Shown here piece after piece: positions 6,688 through 15,052 of a stretch of 34,063 nt of DNA; position 1 is the stretch's first letter; every line of letters begins with the position of its first letter. Position numbers and translations under genes: made by a program. The stretch comes from Phycisphaerae bacterium (lineage in GTDB: Bacteria > Planctomycetota > Phycisphaerae > SM23-33), in NCBI GenBank assembly GCA_003551645.1, contig PUND01000092.1:1-34063 (forward strand), written 5' to 3'. The notes beneath the pieces are model-generated. The model was not told where the DNA came from. It saw only the letters and a program-made list of their open reading frames with translations, and did not search any database.

Positions 6688-8097
6688 TTGACACTGGAGA
6701 CCGACATCCGACCGACGGCCGTGGAGCTTTACCTGCTTGGCGTCGAGACACGCGTGCCGCTGAAATTCGGCGCCGAGACACTGACCGAGGTAACCTGCGC
6801 GCGGGTGCGGATGACCGTGGCCGACGCGGCCGGAAACACCGCCGACGGGTGGGGTGAGACACCACTGAGCGTGCAATGGGTCTGGCCCAGCACGCTGGGC
6901 TACAGCGAACGTCACGATGCGCTGGTCCAGTTCTGCGGACAACTGGCGGAGGCCTGGGCCGCCTTCGACATCGCCGGGCACCCCGTTGAGATCGGTTATG
7001 ACTTCATCTCCGGGCCGCTGGCCGAGCTGCTGAAGGGCTTCAACGCCGGCCGTGCCGAGCAGGGCCGGGAGCCGATGCCGTACCTGGCGGCTCTGGTGTG
7101 CTGCTCGGCGTTCGACATCGCCCTGCACGACGCCTGGGGAAAGCTCCACGGGCTGGATGTGTACGAGACTTACAACGCCCGGTACATGTCCCGCGACCTG
7201 TCGGCCTTCCTTACACCGGCGCCGGATGCGGATGTGGACTTCGCCGGGCGGTTTCCGGACGAGTTCCTGGTCTTTCCACGGCCGAGTAAACTGCCGGCCT
7301 GGCACCTGGTCGGCGGCAGGGACCCGATCGGGGAATCCGAGCTTACCGGGGATGAACCCGACGACGGATACCCCGTATTGCTGGCCGACTGGATCGACCG
7401 GGACGGGCTGAAGTGCCTCAAGGTCAAGCTCCGAGGAAACGACGCGGAGTGGGACTACGACCGGCTTGTCCGGGTCGGGCGCATCGCCCGCGAGCACGGG
7501 GCGCTGTGGCTCTCGGCCGACTTCAACTGCACCGTCCGCGAGCCGGATTATGTAAACCAGGTGCTCGACCGGCTGATGGCCGAGCACCCGCACATCTGGC
7601 AGATGATCCTCTACGTCGAGCAGCCATTCCCCTACGACCTGGAAGCCAACCCCATAGACGTCCGCTCCGTATCGGCCCGCAAGCCGCTGTTTATGGACGA
7701 AAGCGCACACGACTGGCGCCTGGTCAAGCTCGGCCGGCGGCTCGGCTGGACCGGCGTGGCGCTGAAGACCTGCAAGACCCAGACCGGGGCGCTGCTTTCG
7801 CTTTGCTGGGCGAAGGCCCACGGCATGACGCTGATGGTCCAGGACCTGACCAACCCTATGCTGGCGCAGGTTCCGCACGTCCTGCTGGCCGCCCACGCCG
7901 GGACCATCATGGGCGTGGAGACAAACGGCATGCAGTTCTACCCGGACGCCTCGGCCGCCGAGGCGGAGGTCCATCCCGGCCTGTACACCCGACGCGACGG
8001 CAAAGTAGTGCTCGATACCGTCTCCGGCCCGGGGTTCGGATACCGGCTCGACGAAATCCGCCGCACGTTGCCGGAACCGATGGCGAGCTTTCCATAA
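6688..8097 (+). CDS. enolase superfamily protein (mandelate racemase/muconate lactonizing-like)
   Basis: 469 residues from TTG 6688, preferred because GGAAACGAGG precedes it and the family-like N-terminus begins here; ATG 6622 would add 22 atypical residues. These enzymes abstract a proton alpha to a carboxylate, commonly dehydrating or epimerising sugar acids. Numbering from TTG: K245-V-K247 is the catalytic K-x-K, D278/N280, E311 (YVEQPF) and D337/E338 (FMDES) are metal-ligand candidates, and K360 (ALK) is the Lys of the last barrel strands. It is longer than the usual 360-400 residues, with an insertion around 190-225. The 133-bp gap after the oxidoreductase holds GCCGGC-type inverted repeats but no clear promoter, so co-transcription is likely. 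Confidence 0.82.
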   Translation: MTLETDIRPTAVELYLLGVETRVPLKFGAETLTEVTCARVRMTVADAAGNTADGWGETPLSVQWVWPSTLGYSERHDALVQFCGQLAEAWAAFDIAGHPVEIGYDFISGPLAELLKGFNAGRAEQGREPMPYLAALVCCSAFDIALHDAWGKLHGLDVYETYNARYMSRDLSAFLTPAPDADVDFAGRFPDEFLVFPRPSKLPAWHLVGGRDPIGESELTGDEPDDGYPVLLADWIDRDGLKCLKVKLRGNDAEWDYDRLVRVGRIAREHGALWLSADFNCTVREPDYVNQVLDRLMAEHPHIWQMILYVEQPFPYDLEANPIDVRSVSARKPLFMDESAHDWRLVKLGRRLGWTGVALKTCKTQTGALLSLCWAKAHGMTLMVQDLTNPMLAQVPHVLLAAHAGTIMGVETNGMQFYPDASAAEAEVHPGLYTRRDGKVVLDTVSGPGFGYRLDEIRRTLPEPMASFP

Positions 8098-8158
8098 GGT
8101 CCAAATAATCGCGACAGTCCATGACCACCGGCAGTCCATCCGCAACCCGCAGCGTCGA

Positions 8159-8187
8159 TTGACACCGTCGGCGATCGGCTGTAGGTT
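8159..8187 (+). promoter_or_regulatory. sigma-70 promoter of the NtrC-type regulator (leaderless)
   Basis: TTGACA (8159-8164), 17-bp spacer, TAGGTT (8182-8187). ATG 8197 lies only 9 nt after the -10, so transcription should start within a few bases of the start codon. No Shine-Dalgarno sequence is present. Confidence 0.6.
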
Positions 8188-8196
8188 GATTCGCCT

Positions 8197-9579
8197 ATGG
8201 ACGCTCCGGAAAACGTAACGGCGAGGATACTCATCGTCGAGGATGAGCAGGCGCATGCCGAGGCCATCGAGGAAGGCCTCGGTCGGCTCGGACACGAGTG
8301 CGTGGTCGTCCACGACGGCCCCAGCGCGATAGAGAGAATCCGCTCCGAGCACTTCGACGTGATCGTCACCGACCTGGTGCTTGGCACCGAGGAGGACGGC
8401 ATGGCGGTGCTCTCGGCCGCCGGCGAGCACGCCCCCGGCAGCAAGGTGGTGCTGATAACCGCGCATTCGTCGGTCCAGACCTGCCGGACGGCCCTTCAGC
8501 AGGGCGCGTTCGACTACATAGAAAAGCCGCTGGATATCGAGGAGCTTCGCACGGTGGTCTCCCGCGCCGTCGAGCACACCGCCCAGCGACGGGTCATCCG
8601 CGAGCTTAAGCAGCGGCTGGACGAGAAGTTCGGGTTCGACAACATCATCGGCCGAAGCCGCGAGATGCTCCACGTGCTGAACGTGGTCCGCCGGGTGGCG
8701 CCGGCCGATCTGCCGGTGCTGCTTCTGGGTGAGTCCGGGACCGGCAAGGAGCTTGTCGCCAACGCCATCCACCAGAACTCACCGCGCGCGGACAAACGGT
8801 TCGTGGCCATAAACTGCGCCGGCCTGAGCGAGACGCTGCTGGAGGATGAGCTGTTCGGGCACGTCAAGGGCGCCTACACCGGGGCCACCGGCGACCGGGC
8901 CGGCCGCTTTGAACACGCCGACGGCGGCTCGCTTTTCCTGGATGAGATCGGCGATATGTCTCTGGCGATGCAGGCCAAGCTGCTCCGCGTGCTGGAGAAC
9001 GGCGAGATCGTCCGCGTCGGCTCAAACGACGCCGTCCGTGTGGATGTGAGGGTCATCTCCGCGACCAACTCCGAGCTGGCCGAAAAGGTCGAGAATAAGG
9101 AGTTCCGCGAGGATCTCTATTTCCGCATCAAGGGAGCGACCATCGAGTTGCCGCCCCTGCGCGAGCGGCGAGAAGACATCCCCCTGCTCATCGATCAGTT
9201 CATCCGTCGGGCCAACGAGACCCACGGCACCAACATCAAGGGCATATCACCGGAGGCCCGAAAGGTGCTGATGGCGTACCCCTGGCCCGGCAATGTCAGG
9301 CAGCTCCGCAACACCATCGAGAACATGGTGGTTCTCGCCGCCGGCGACGCATTGACGGTCGATGACCTGCCGCCGGAGATCCACCGCCGCCCCGAAGACG
9401 CCGCCGGCGGCCAACTGGGCGCCCTTGCGGGCATATCGCTGGAAGATGCCGAGAAGGAACTCATCCGCAACACGCTCAAGATGACTGAGGGCAACCGCGA
9501 GCAGGCCGCCAGGGTCCTGGGCATCGGCCAACGGACGCTATATCGCAAGATAAAGGAATACGACCTGCGCGACGTTTAG
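8197..9579 (+). CDS. sigma-54-dependent response regulator, NtrC family
   Basis: 460 residues in three domains. The receiver domain (8-125) has acidic E15/D16, phospho-acceptor D59 and Lys110. The AAA+ domain (about 150-375) has Walker A GESGTGKE (178-185), the sigma-54 contact loop GAYTGA (225-230, a Tyr variant of GAFTGA) and Walker B GGSLFLDE (243-250). A Fis-type helix-turn-helix (about 425-458) ends the protein. It would activate RNA polymerase with sigma-54 at -24/-12 promoters after phosphorylation. No partner histidine kinase is present, so it is an orphan here. I found no clear -24/-12 site in this window. The terminator at 9580-9601 follows at once. The convergent neighbour is the TpsA adhesin gene, which gives no evidence of regulation. 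Confidence 0.95.
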   Translation: MDAPENVTARILIVEDEQAHAEAIEEGLGRLGHECVVVHDGPSAIERIRSEHFDVIVTDLVLGTEEDGMAVLSAAGEHAPGSKVVLITAHSSVQTCRTALQQGAFDYIEKPLDIEELRTVVSRAVEHTAQRRVIRELKQRLDEKFGFDNIIGRSREMLHVLNVVRRVAPADLPVLLLGESGTGKELVANAIHQNSPRADKRFVAINCAGLSETLLEDELFGHVKGAYTGATGDRAGRFEHADGGSLFLDEIGDMSLAMQAKLLRVLENGEIVRVGSNDAVRVDVRVISATNSELAEKVENKEFREDLYFRIKGATIELPPLRERREDIPLLIDQFIRRANETHGTNIKGISPEARKVLMAYPWPGNVRQLRNTIENMVVLAAGDALTVDDLPPEIHRRPEDAAGGQLGALAGISLEDAEKELIRNTLKMTEGNREQAARVLGIGQRTLYRKIKEYDLRDV

Positions 9580-9601
9580 AGCCGACGCCGGCTATTTGTT
9601 T
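9580..9601 (+). terminator. intrinsic terminator of the NtrC-type gene
   Basis: AGCCG (9580-9584) and CGGCT (9589-9593) form a 5-bp hairpin beginning right after the TAG stop, followed by ATTTGTTT. On the opposite strand no U-run follows, so it probably serves the rightward gene only. Confidence 0.55.
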
Positions 9602-9633
9602 ATGCGTGTATCGGGGCGTTCGGGCTGTAACGG

Positions 9634-12600
9634 CTATCGGTTATCGGGTAGCCGGCCCTCGCTGTAGTCGTCGGTTATGTCGCCGCCGCCGGCCTCTTCC
9701 TCGTCGGAAAAGGCCGTGCCCAGCACATCTTCCATCCGCAGCCGGTGCGGCAGCGTCGGCGGATCTGCGGCCCGCAATTCCTCAAATATTCCCTCTTCGG
9801 TGAACTCGTAGGTGGACGCGTCGAGCACCCGTCCGGCCGCCAGCAGAACCGGCATCTGCGACAAATTGCCTATTGTCATGTTCGGCGTTCCCTCTTCCAC
9901 GCCCGTGATTCCGCCGGTCACGCTGATGACGATGGCTTCCGGGCCGTCGCCGCCGAAGGTTACCGGCCCGGTCAATGTCAGGTCATTGCCGACGATTATA
10001 TCCAGCCCGTCGTCCGGCCAGACCCAGCCGTCGGCCATCAGCACATCCCCCGGCTGACGCCGAAGGAAGGTAATGTCGGTTGGTGCGGTTATATCGACGC
10101 TGCCGGTCGCGCTTACATCGCCCAGGACGACCGATTCCGCCTCCATCTCCAGCGAGCCGAGGATAGTGAACTTCTCGTGAAGCCCGGCCTGGAACTCATC
10201 GACGTCGAAGGCGATCTCGAACGCCGGATCGTCAACCACATTCCCCTGCTCGTCGCGCCGCGCGGCGACGATTGTAGCCACACTCGGCACCTCCGGTCGG
10301 CCGTCGGTGTTTATCAGAAGCTCCGACAGCGGCTCCGAGCCACCGACGTCGGCCGCGAAGCTGACCACCGGCAGGTCCGGGCCTGCGTAATCGGTGTCCG
10401 CTTTCAGCGTCAGCGACACCGGCCCGGACTCGCTGTCCACGGTGTTGTTGAAAAAGATTCCGTCCGCGCCGGCATCGGTGATGGCGACATCCTCGGCCAG
10501 TATGACCGGGTCGTTGAACACGGCGGCCCCCGGTGTCGGCCCGGCGCCTACGTCCATATCAGCGTGCAGCCGCGTGGTACCGGCCGCATCGGTCCAGATG
10601 CTCGCCAGACCGAGTACATCGTCGCGGAAGTCGGTTGTGCCGTCGTCGTAAACCCGAAGCGACCGGGCGATGGAATCCTCGCCTATCGGCTCCCAGGCGC
10701 CATCCTCGAACTCGACTGCCTCGGTGGAGACGACCTGTCCGTCGAAGTCGATGCCGGAACCCTCAACAACCGTGTCGGCGGCCAGTTTCAGCGTGCCGTG
10801 ATATGTCTGGGAACCAGCCGTGGTCACCTCTTGGCCCTGGAGATGAATATCCTCTCCTGCGGCGTCGATTTCCAGATCGCCCAGGGGCGCTTCCCGACCG
10901 ACGGCATGCATCAGCCGCACAGTATCATCCGCCGCTACGGTAAGGTCCGAGGTAAGCCCCTCACCGCTGTCCAGTGCTCCGTCAAAGACCACCTCGCCGT
11001 CCGCGGTCAGCACGGCGGACTGCTCCAGCACGATGGCCGGGTCCGTCCGGCCGAGCAGATAGTCCAGTTCGGACATCGTTCCCCAGAAGCAATAGCCCTG
11101 GGAGCCGGTGGTGGTTACGTCCGCCCCGTCGAAGGTAACCTTATCCGCGGCCACCTCCAGTGCTCCAAGCTCCAGTGGCGCCGACAACGTAATCTCCGGC
11201 GATGCCAGTATCGCTTCCAGCCCCGGCACGCTTAGATGCGTCGCCATGTCGGAATCGACCTCGAACGGCGAAAGCGCGCCGATACCCAGAGTCAGCCCGT
11301 CCATGCCGCCCGGGAACTGCCCGGCCGACGGCACCATATCCACACCAGGGGCCGGGCCCTGAAGGATGAAGACCGCGTCCGGACGCGTATCGCCGCCTTC
11401 GGCGCCGCGGAATGTCACGTTTTCGACCCCGATGACTCGACCTTCGCCCGGCTCGGCGTCATATCCCTGGTCTTCATACGCCATCCGCACACCGGCAGTC
11501 AGGAGCAACTCGTCAACGTCAAACTCCACCGAATCGCCGATGACCATATCGGCGTCCGCATCGCCCATGGACTCGCCCTGCCAGGTCTCTTCCATGCCGC
11601 CAAACAGGAACACCGAGGTCGCCTCGGGGACTGAAAAGGTAACGTCGTCGCCGATAGTCAGCCCGGCCGCCCCGATCGCATAAATGCGATCCTCATACAT
11701 CCCGAAGCCGAACCACGTATCCGTATCACCGGCCGGCTCGGTGGCCGTGAGGTCGGCTTCGATCTGGAGCGTGTTCTCGGCCTGCATGAAGATATCGCCG
11801 GCAGTCACCGGACCGTCTATGAGCACATCGTGGCCATCAACTTCGAACTCCCCGTCCGCATCTACCGTGCCCAGGATATCGACTTGATGGCCCCTGACAT
11901 CGACCACACCCGGGTCGCCTGAGACCTCGAAGGTTCCGTCCAGCACCACATTGCCGTGGTCAACTTCCTCCGGACGGTCGAACCGGGCGTCGCACTCAAG
12001 TACGCTTAGGCCCGTGACGGTGGCGTCGATGCCGATGTCCCCGCCGCCGGTCTGTATGCTCAGGACAGAGTCCAGATCGCTGCTTACCGAGCCGTCGATG
12101 GTAACCGTCCCGCCGCGCTGGCCATGTTGGCCGGTTATCGGATCAAACGTGGCGGTGAAGATAATGGCCTGCTCGCTTTCCAGCGCGACGTCGCCGGACA
12201 ATGTCACATCGCCGCCAGCATCCCCCACTCCCGTAAACACATAGCCGTGCAGCTCGATATCGTCGGCCGTCACCGAGGCGCCTCCTTCGAGCAGGTTCAT
12301 CGAGGGGAGCCGCACCAGACCCGCGGATGTGACGGCCAGCGACTCCAGCGGCTCCAATTGCCCGATAAGGTCCGCCGGGTCGGGTCTTAACGAGACCAGT
12401 CCGTCGCCGGCGTCGATGGTCAACGACCTTCCAAACTCGGCCGAGTCGGCGTCCAGGCCGGTCATCTCGTCGAAATCCACGTTACCGCTGTCGCCTGTGG
12501 CATGGTTGGTGTCAATGCTGATATCCCCGGCGATCGATACCGGTGTGAAGCCATCAAGCGACACGTCGCCGCCATCGGCCCCGGCGACGGTTGTCAGGTC

Positions 12601-14901
12601 GCCGCGAAGCGTCAAGCCGTCGGGGGCGCTAAACGTGATACCACCGTCGGCCGTATGGATCGCATCGACCGCTACGGTCTGCCACGAATCGGCGACCAAT
12701 CCGTGCAGCGGCTCCACTCCGCCGGCGACCCCGTCGATGATGATGTCGCCGTTGGTGGCCTCAAGCTGCAAAGTATGGGCGCCGTCAATGGTGTCGTGGA
12801 AGGTGATATTCACTCCGTCTATGCTCGTGTCTTCTTCCAGAACGACCGGAGTGTGGAAATCCACATCCCCGACCATTGCGTCGATGTCGCCGTAAAGCCG
12901 GATATTCCCACCGGCGCCGGCATCGACCCACGACGGCGTCAACGCGGGCAGGTGGACATCGCCGTCGAAGGATCGCAGTTTGAGTCCGTAGTCCCACGCG
13001 CCGTCGATACCGCCGGGCTGGTTCAGGTCGATGTCGTCGGCCACCGATATCCAGATGCGCCCGTGGCTGGGGGCGATTGACCCGTCCTCCGCAAGCGTAA
13101 ACCCGCTGCCGGCGGCAGAGCCATGGACGATAAAATCGCCGTAGCCGGTATCGATTTCGGAGTCCACGGTAACCATCCCGCCCGGATCACCGTCACGTCC
13201 GGTGATAAGCCGAAGTGTCAGCGAGTTTCCGCCGAACGAGTCGTAAATCCGACCGGTGATGTCGATGTCCTTGTGCGCCCAGAGAGCCAGCTCGCCTTCG
13301 CCGATGCCCTGGTAGTCCAGATCCGCCTCGAAGGAGATGTTTCCGTCCTCATCGCCGGCATCACCCGTCTTGACGGTAACGACGGCGTTGCCCATCAGAG
13401 CGGTCCTTATGTCCGCGACGTCGATAGTGGCGCCCTCGGCGGTCGATTCCATCAGCATATCGGGCGTGAACGCCTGCAGGTTGTCCCATTCCTGCTGGTC
13501 GTCCGGGTCGTCGAGGTCCAGCCCCAGCATCTCGGCGGTCAGGTCCAGTTGATCGGTGAGGTCGTAGCTTCCCGGCAAGGGCGTTTCCACGTCCTCGGTC
13601 GGGCCGTCGATTATCCGGACGTTGCTGGGGTCTATGAGCCACTGCCCTCCTCTTCCCGCGGCAGCCGATACGTCCGGCGAACCGGACAGGTCCATGTAAT
13701 CCGCCGAGGAGGTCTCCACAAAGCCGCCGTCACCGCCCTCGGCGCCACCGCGGGCGGAAATCTGTCCGTAGCTGTAAGTGGCCAGATCGGACCAGACGAC
13801 CACCTCGCCGCCGTCGCCTTCGGCAACCGCGTCGGCGTTGACGTTTGAGGAGGAGCTTACAAAGGTCCCCAAGGCGTTCCTTTCAGGCCCTGCGCCCTCG
13901 GCCGCGCCGCCTATGAGCACCCTGCCGCCGCCGCTGTGTCCGGAAACGTCGGTGTCCCCGGAATGTATCACCGTCTCGCCGAGCAGCTTCACTTCGCCGC
14001 CTGTGCCGCCGGCTTCGTGATCCGAAGCGTCGATATCGCCGGCTTGAACGACGGCGCCGTCGCCGGAGAACGTAACGTCGCCGCCGTCACGAGCCCGCAC
14101 CTCGCCAGTGTTGCGTATCGCCATCGAGTACACGTCACCGGCGGAGAAGACGACCTCGTCGCCGCGGACCGTGCCCTGGTTGTCCACGCCCACGCCGCTT
14201 TGTGAAGATTCACCCCTACTCCCGGACTCGGTCCTGCCGGTCGAGGCGTCGAGGTCGTCCACAAGCACTCGGACACGTGAATCGCGCTCGGACAGGTACA
14301 CGCGCGAGCCGGACGAGAGGGTCACTATACCACGATCCGAAACGAGCAATCCGGTATTAGCGACCTCCCGGCCCATCAGGTGAATGCCGTCCCTGGCGAG
14401 TATCGTGCCGTGGCTCTCGACAACGCCCTCGGTGGTGAAACGGTCGATGCCGTCAAGAAAGTCCTCGTCGGTGATATCGCCGGCGGCCGCATGAAGCCGG
14501 GCCACATCCACCACGCTGTCCGGCCCGAAAGTCACGCCGGCGGGATTGACGAAATAGACTATTCCATTGGCCGTCAGCGTTCCCATTATCTGCGACGGCT
14601 CCGCGGACGATATCCGGTTCAGAACCCGCGAGGTTTCACCGGGCTGGACAAACTGCACGCTCGAATCTTCAGGCACGTCGAATCGGTTGTACTGGATTAT
14701 CGTCCCATCGGAGCAGGTGATCTTCGTGTGCCCGTCCTCGTGCGAGAACTCCGCCGACCCTGACCTCACACGGTCCACCTGAATGTCTCCGGCGTGGGCC
14801 GCCGCCAGCGACACCAGCACCACAACCGCCGCCAGACGGAAAGCCCCTCCCGGCCGCAACCGCCTGAGCGAACTCCCGGAAAACCTGTCACTGGTAATCA
14901 T
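9634..14901 (-). CDS. TpsA-type exoprotein with filamentous haemagglutinin N-terminal domain
   Basis: 1755 residues from ATG 14901 (AAGAGG 7 nt upstream). Residues 1-37 are a signal peptide ending AHA|GD. Residues 40-190 match the two-partner secretion (TPS) domain: repeated short strands, SQIMGTLTANG, and NPAGVTFGP (119-127), equivalent to the NPNG signature of FhaB/HMW1. The rest is a long acidic, Gly/Asp/Thr-rich array of short strands, as expected for a right-handed beta-helix. No C-terminal anchor, PEP-CTERM tail or toxin domain is visible; the end is hydrophilic (GGGDITDDYSEGRL). The cognate transporter is encoded just upstream, so the pair forms one secretion system. Product: secreted or surface-held fibre, function unknown (adhesin is the usual role). 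Confidence 0.92.
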   Translation of the reverse strand: MITSDRFSGSSLRRLRPGGAFRLAAVVVLVSLAAAHAGDIQVDRVRSGSAEFSHEDGHTKITCSDGTIIQYNRFDVPEDSSVQFVQPGETSRVLNRISSAEPSQIMGTLTANGIVYFVNPAGVTFGPDSVVDVARLHAAAGDITDEDFLDGIDRFTTEGVVESHGTILARDGIHLMGREVANTGLLVSDRGIVTLSSGSRVYLSERDSRVRVLVDDLDASTGRTESGSRGESSQSGVGVDNQGTVRGDEVVFSAGDVYSMAIRNTGEVRARDGGDVTFSGDGAVVQAGDIDASDHEAGGTGGEVKLLGETVIHSGDTDVSGHSGGGRVLIGGAAEGAGPERNALGTFVSSSSNVNADAVAEGDGGEVVVWSDLATYSYGQISARGGAEGGDGGFVETSSADYMDLSGSPDVSAAAGRGGQWLIDPSNVRIIDGPTEDVETPLPGSYDLTDQLDLTAEMLGLDLDDPDDQQEWDNLQAFTPDMLMESTAEGATIDVADIRTALMGNAVVTVKTGDAGDEDGNISFEADLDYQGIGEGELALWAHKDIDITGRIYDSFGGNSLTLRLITGRDGDPGGMVTVDSEIDTGYGDFIVHGSAAGSGFTLAEDGSIAPSHGRIWISVADDIDLNQPGGIDGAWDYGLKLRSFDGDVHLPALTPSWVDAGAGGNIRLYGDIDAMVGDVDFHTPVVLEEDTSIDGVNITFHDTIDGAHTLQLEATNGDIIIDGVAGGVEPLHGLVADSWQTVAVDAIHTADGGITFSAPDGLTLRGDLTTVAGADGGDVSLDGFTPVSIAGDISIDTNHATGDSGNVDFDEMTGLDADSAEFGRSLTIDAGDGLVSLRPDPADLIGQLEPLESLAVTSAGLVRLPSMNLLEGGASVTADDIELHGYVFTGVGDAGGDVTLSGDVALESEQAIIFTATFDPITGQHGQRGGTVTIDGSVSSDLDSVLSIQTGGGDIGIDATVTGLSVLECDARFDRPEEVDHGNVVLDGTFEVSGDPGVVDVRGHQVDILGTVDADGEFEVDGHDVLIDGPVTAGDIFMQAENTLQIEADLTATEPAGDTDTWFGFGMYEDRIYAIGAAGLTIGDDVTFSVPEATSVFLFGGMEETWQGESMGDADADMVIGDSVEFDVDELLLTAGVRMAYEDQGYDAEPGEGRVIGVENVTFRGAEGGDTRPDAVFILQGPAPGVDMVPSAGQFPGGMDGLTLGIGALSPFEVDSDMATHLSVPGLEAILASPEITLSAPLELGALEVAADKVTFDGADVTTTGSQGYCFWGTMSELDYLLGRTDPAIVLEQSAVLTADGEVVFDGALDSGEGLTSDLTVAADDTVRLMHAVGREAPLGDLEIDAAGEDIHLQGQEVTTAGSQTYHGTLKLAADTVVEGSGIDFDGQVVSTEAVEFEDGAWEPIGEDSIARSLRVYDDGTTDFRDDVLGLASIWTDAAGTTRLHADMDVGAGPTPGAAVFNDPVILAEDVAITDAGADGIFFNNTVDSESGPVSLTLKADTDYAGPDLPVVSFAADVGGSEPLSELLINTDGRPEVPSVATIVAARRDEQGNVVDDPAFEIAFDVDEFQAGLHEKFTILGSLEMEAESVVLGDVSATGSVDITAPTDITFLRRQPGDVLMADGWVWPDDGLDIIVGNDLTLTGPVTFGGDGPEAIVISVTGGITGVEEGTPNMTIGNLSQMPVLLAAGRVLDASTYEFTEEGIFEELRAADPPTLPHRLRMEDVLGTAFSDEEEAGGGDITDDYSEGRLPDNR

Positions 14902-15052
14902 GTTCCGACCTCTTATCGCTGTAAACCACTCTCAAAAGCCGATGCTCAGCCAGTCAGGGCGTCCCGCCCTTCTCCGGTCTCCGCCGACGCTTCCTCCCGG
15001 CGGTGAAACTCGGACGGCTTCGGATATCGTCGACGGATTCCTGTAAGCTTGC

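Noticed and set aside
6631-8772. 713-residue reading frame on the minus strand across the enolase-family and NtrC-type genes
   Set aside because: It is antisense to two well-supported genes with intact motifs; it has no recognisable domain and reflects high GC and codon bias.
9745-11235. 496-residue frame on the plus strand inside the TpsA gene
   Set aside because: Antisense to the TpsA frame, which has a signal peptide, TPS domain and ribosome site; the plus frame has none.
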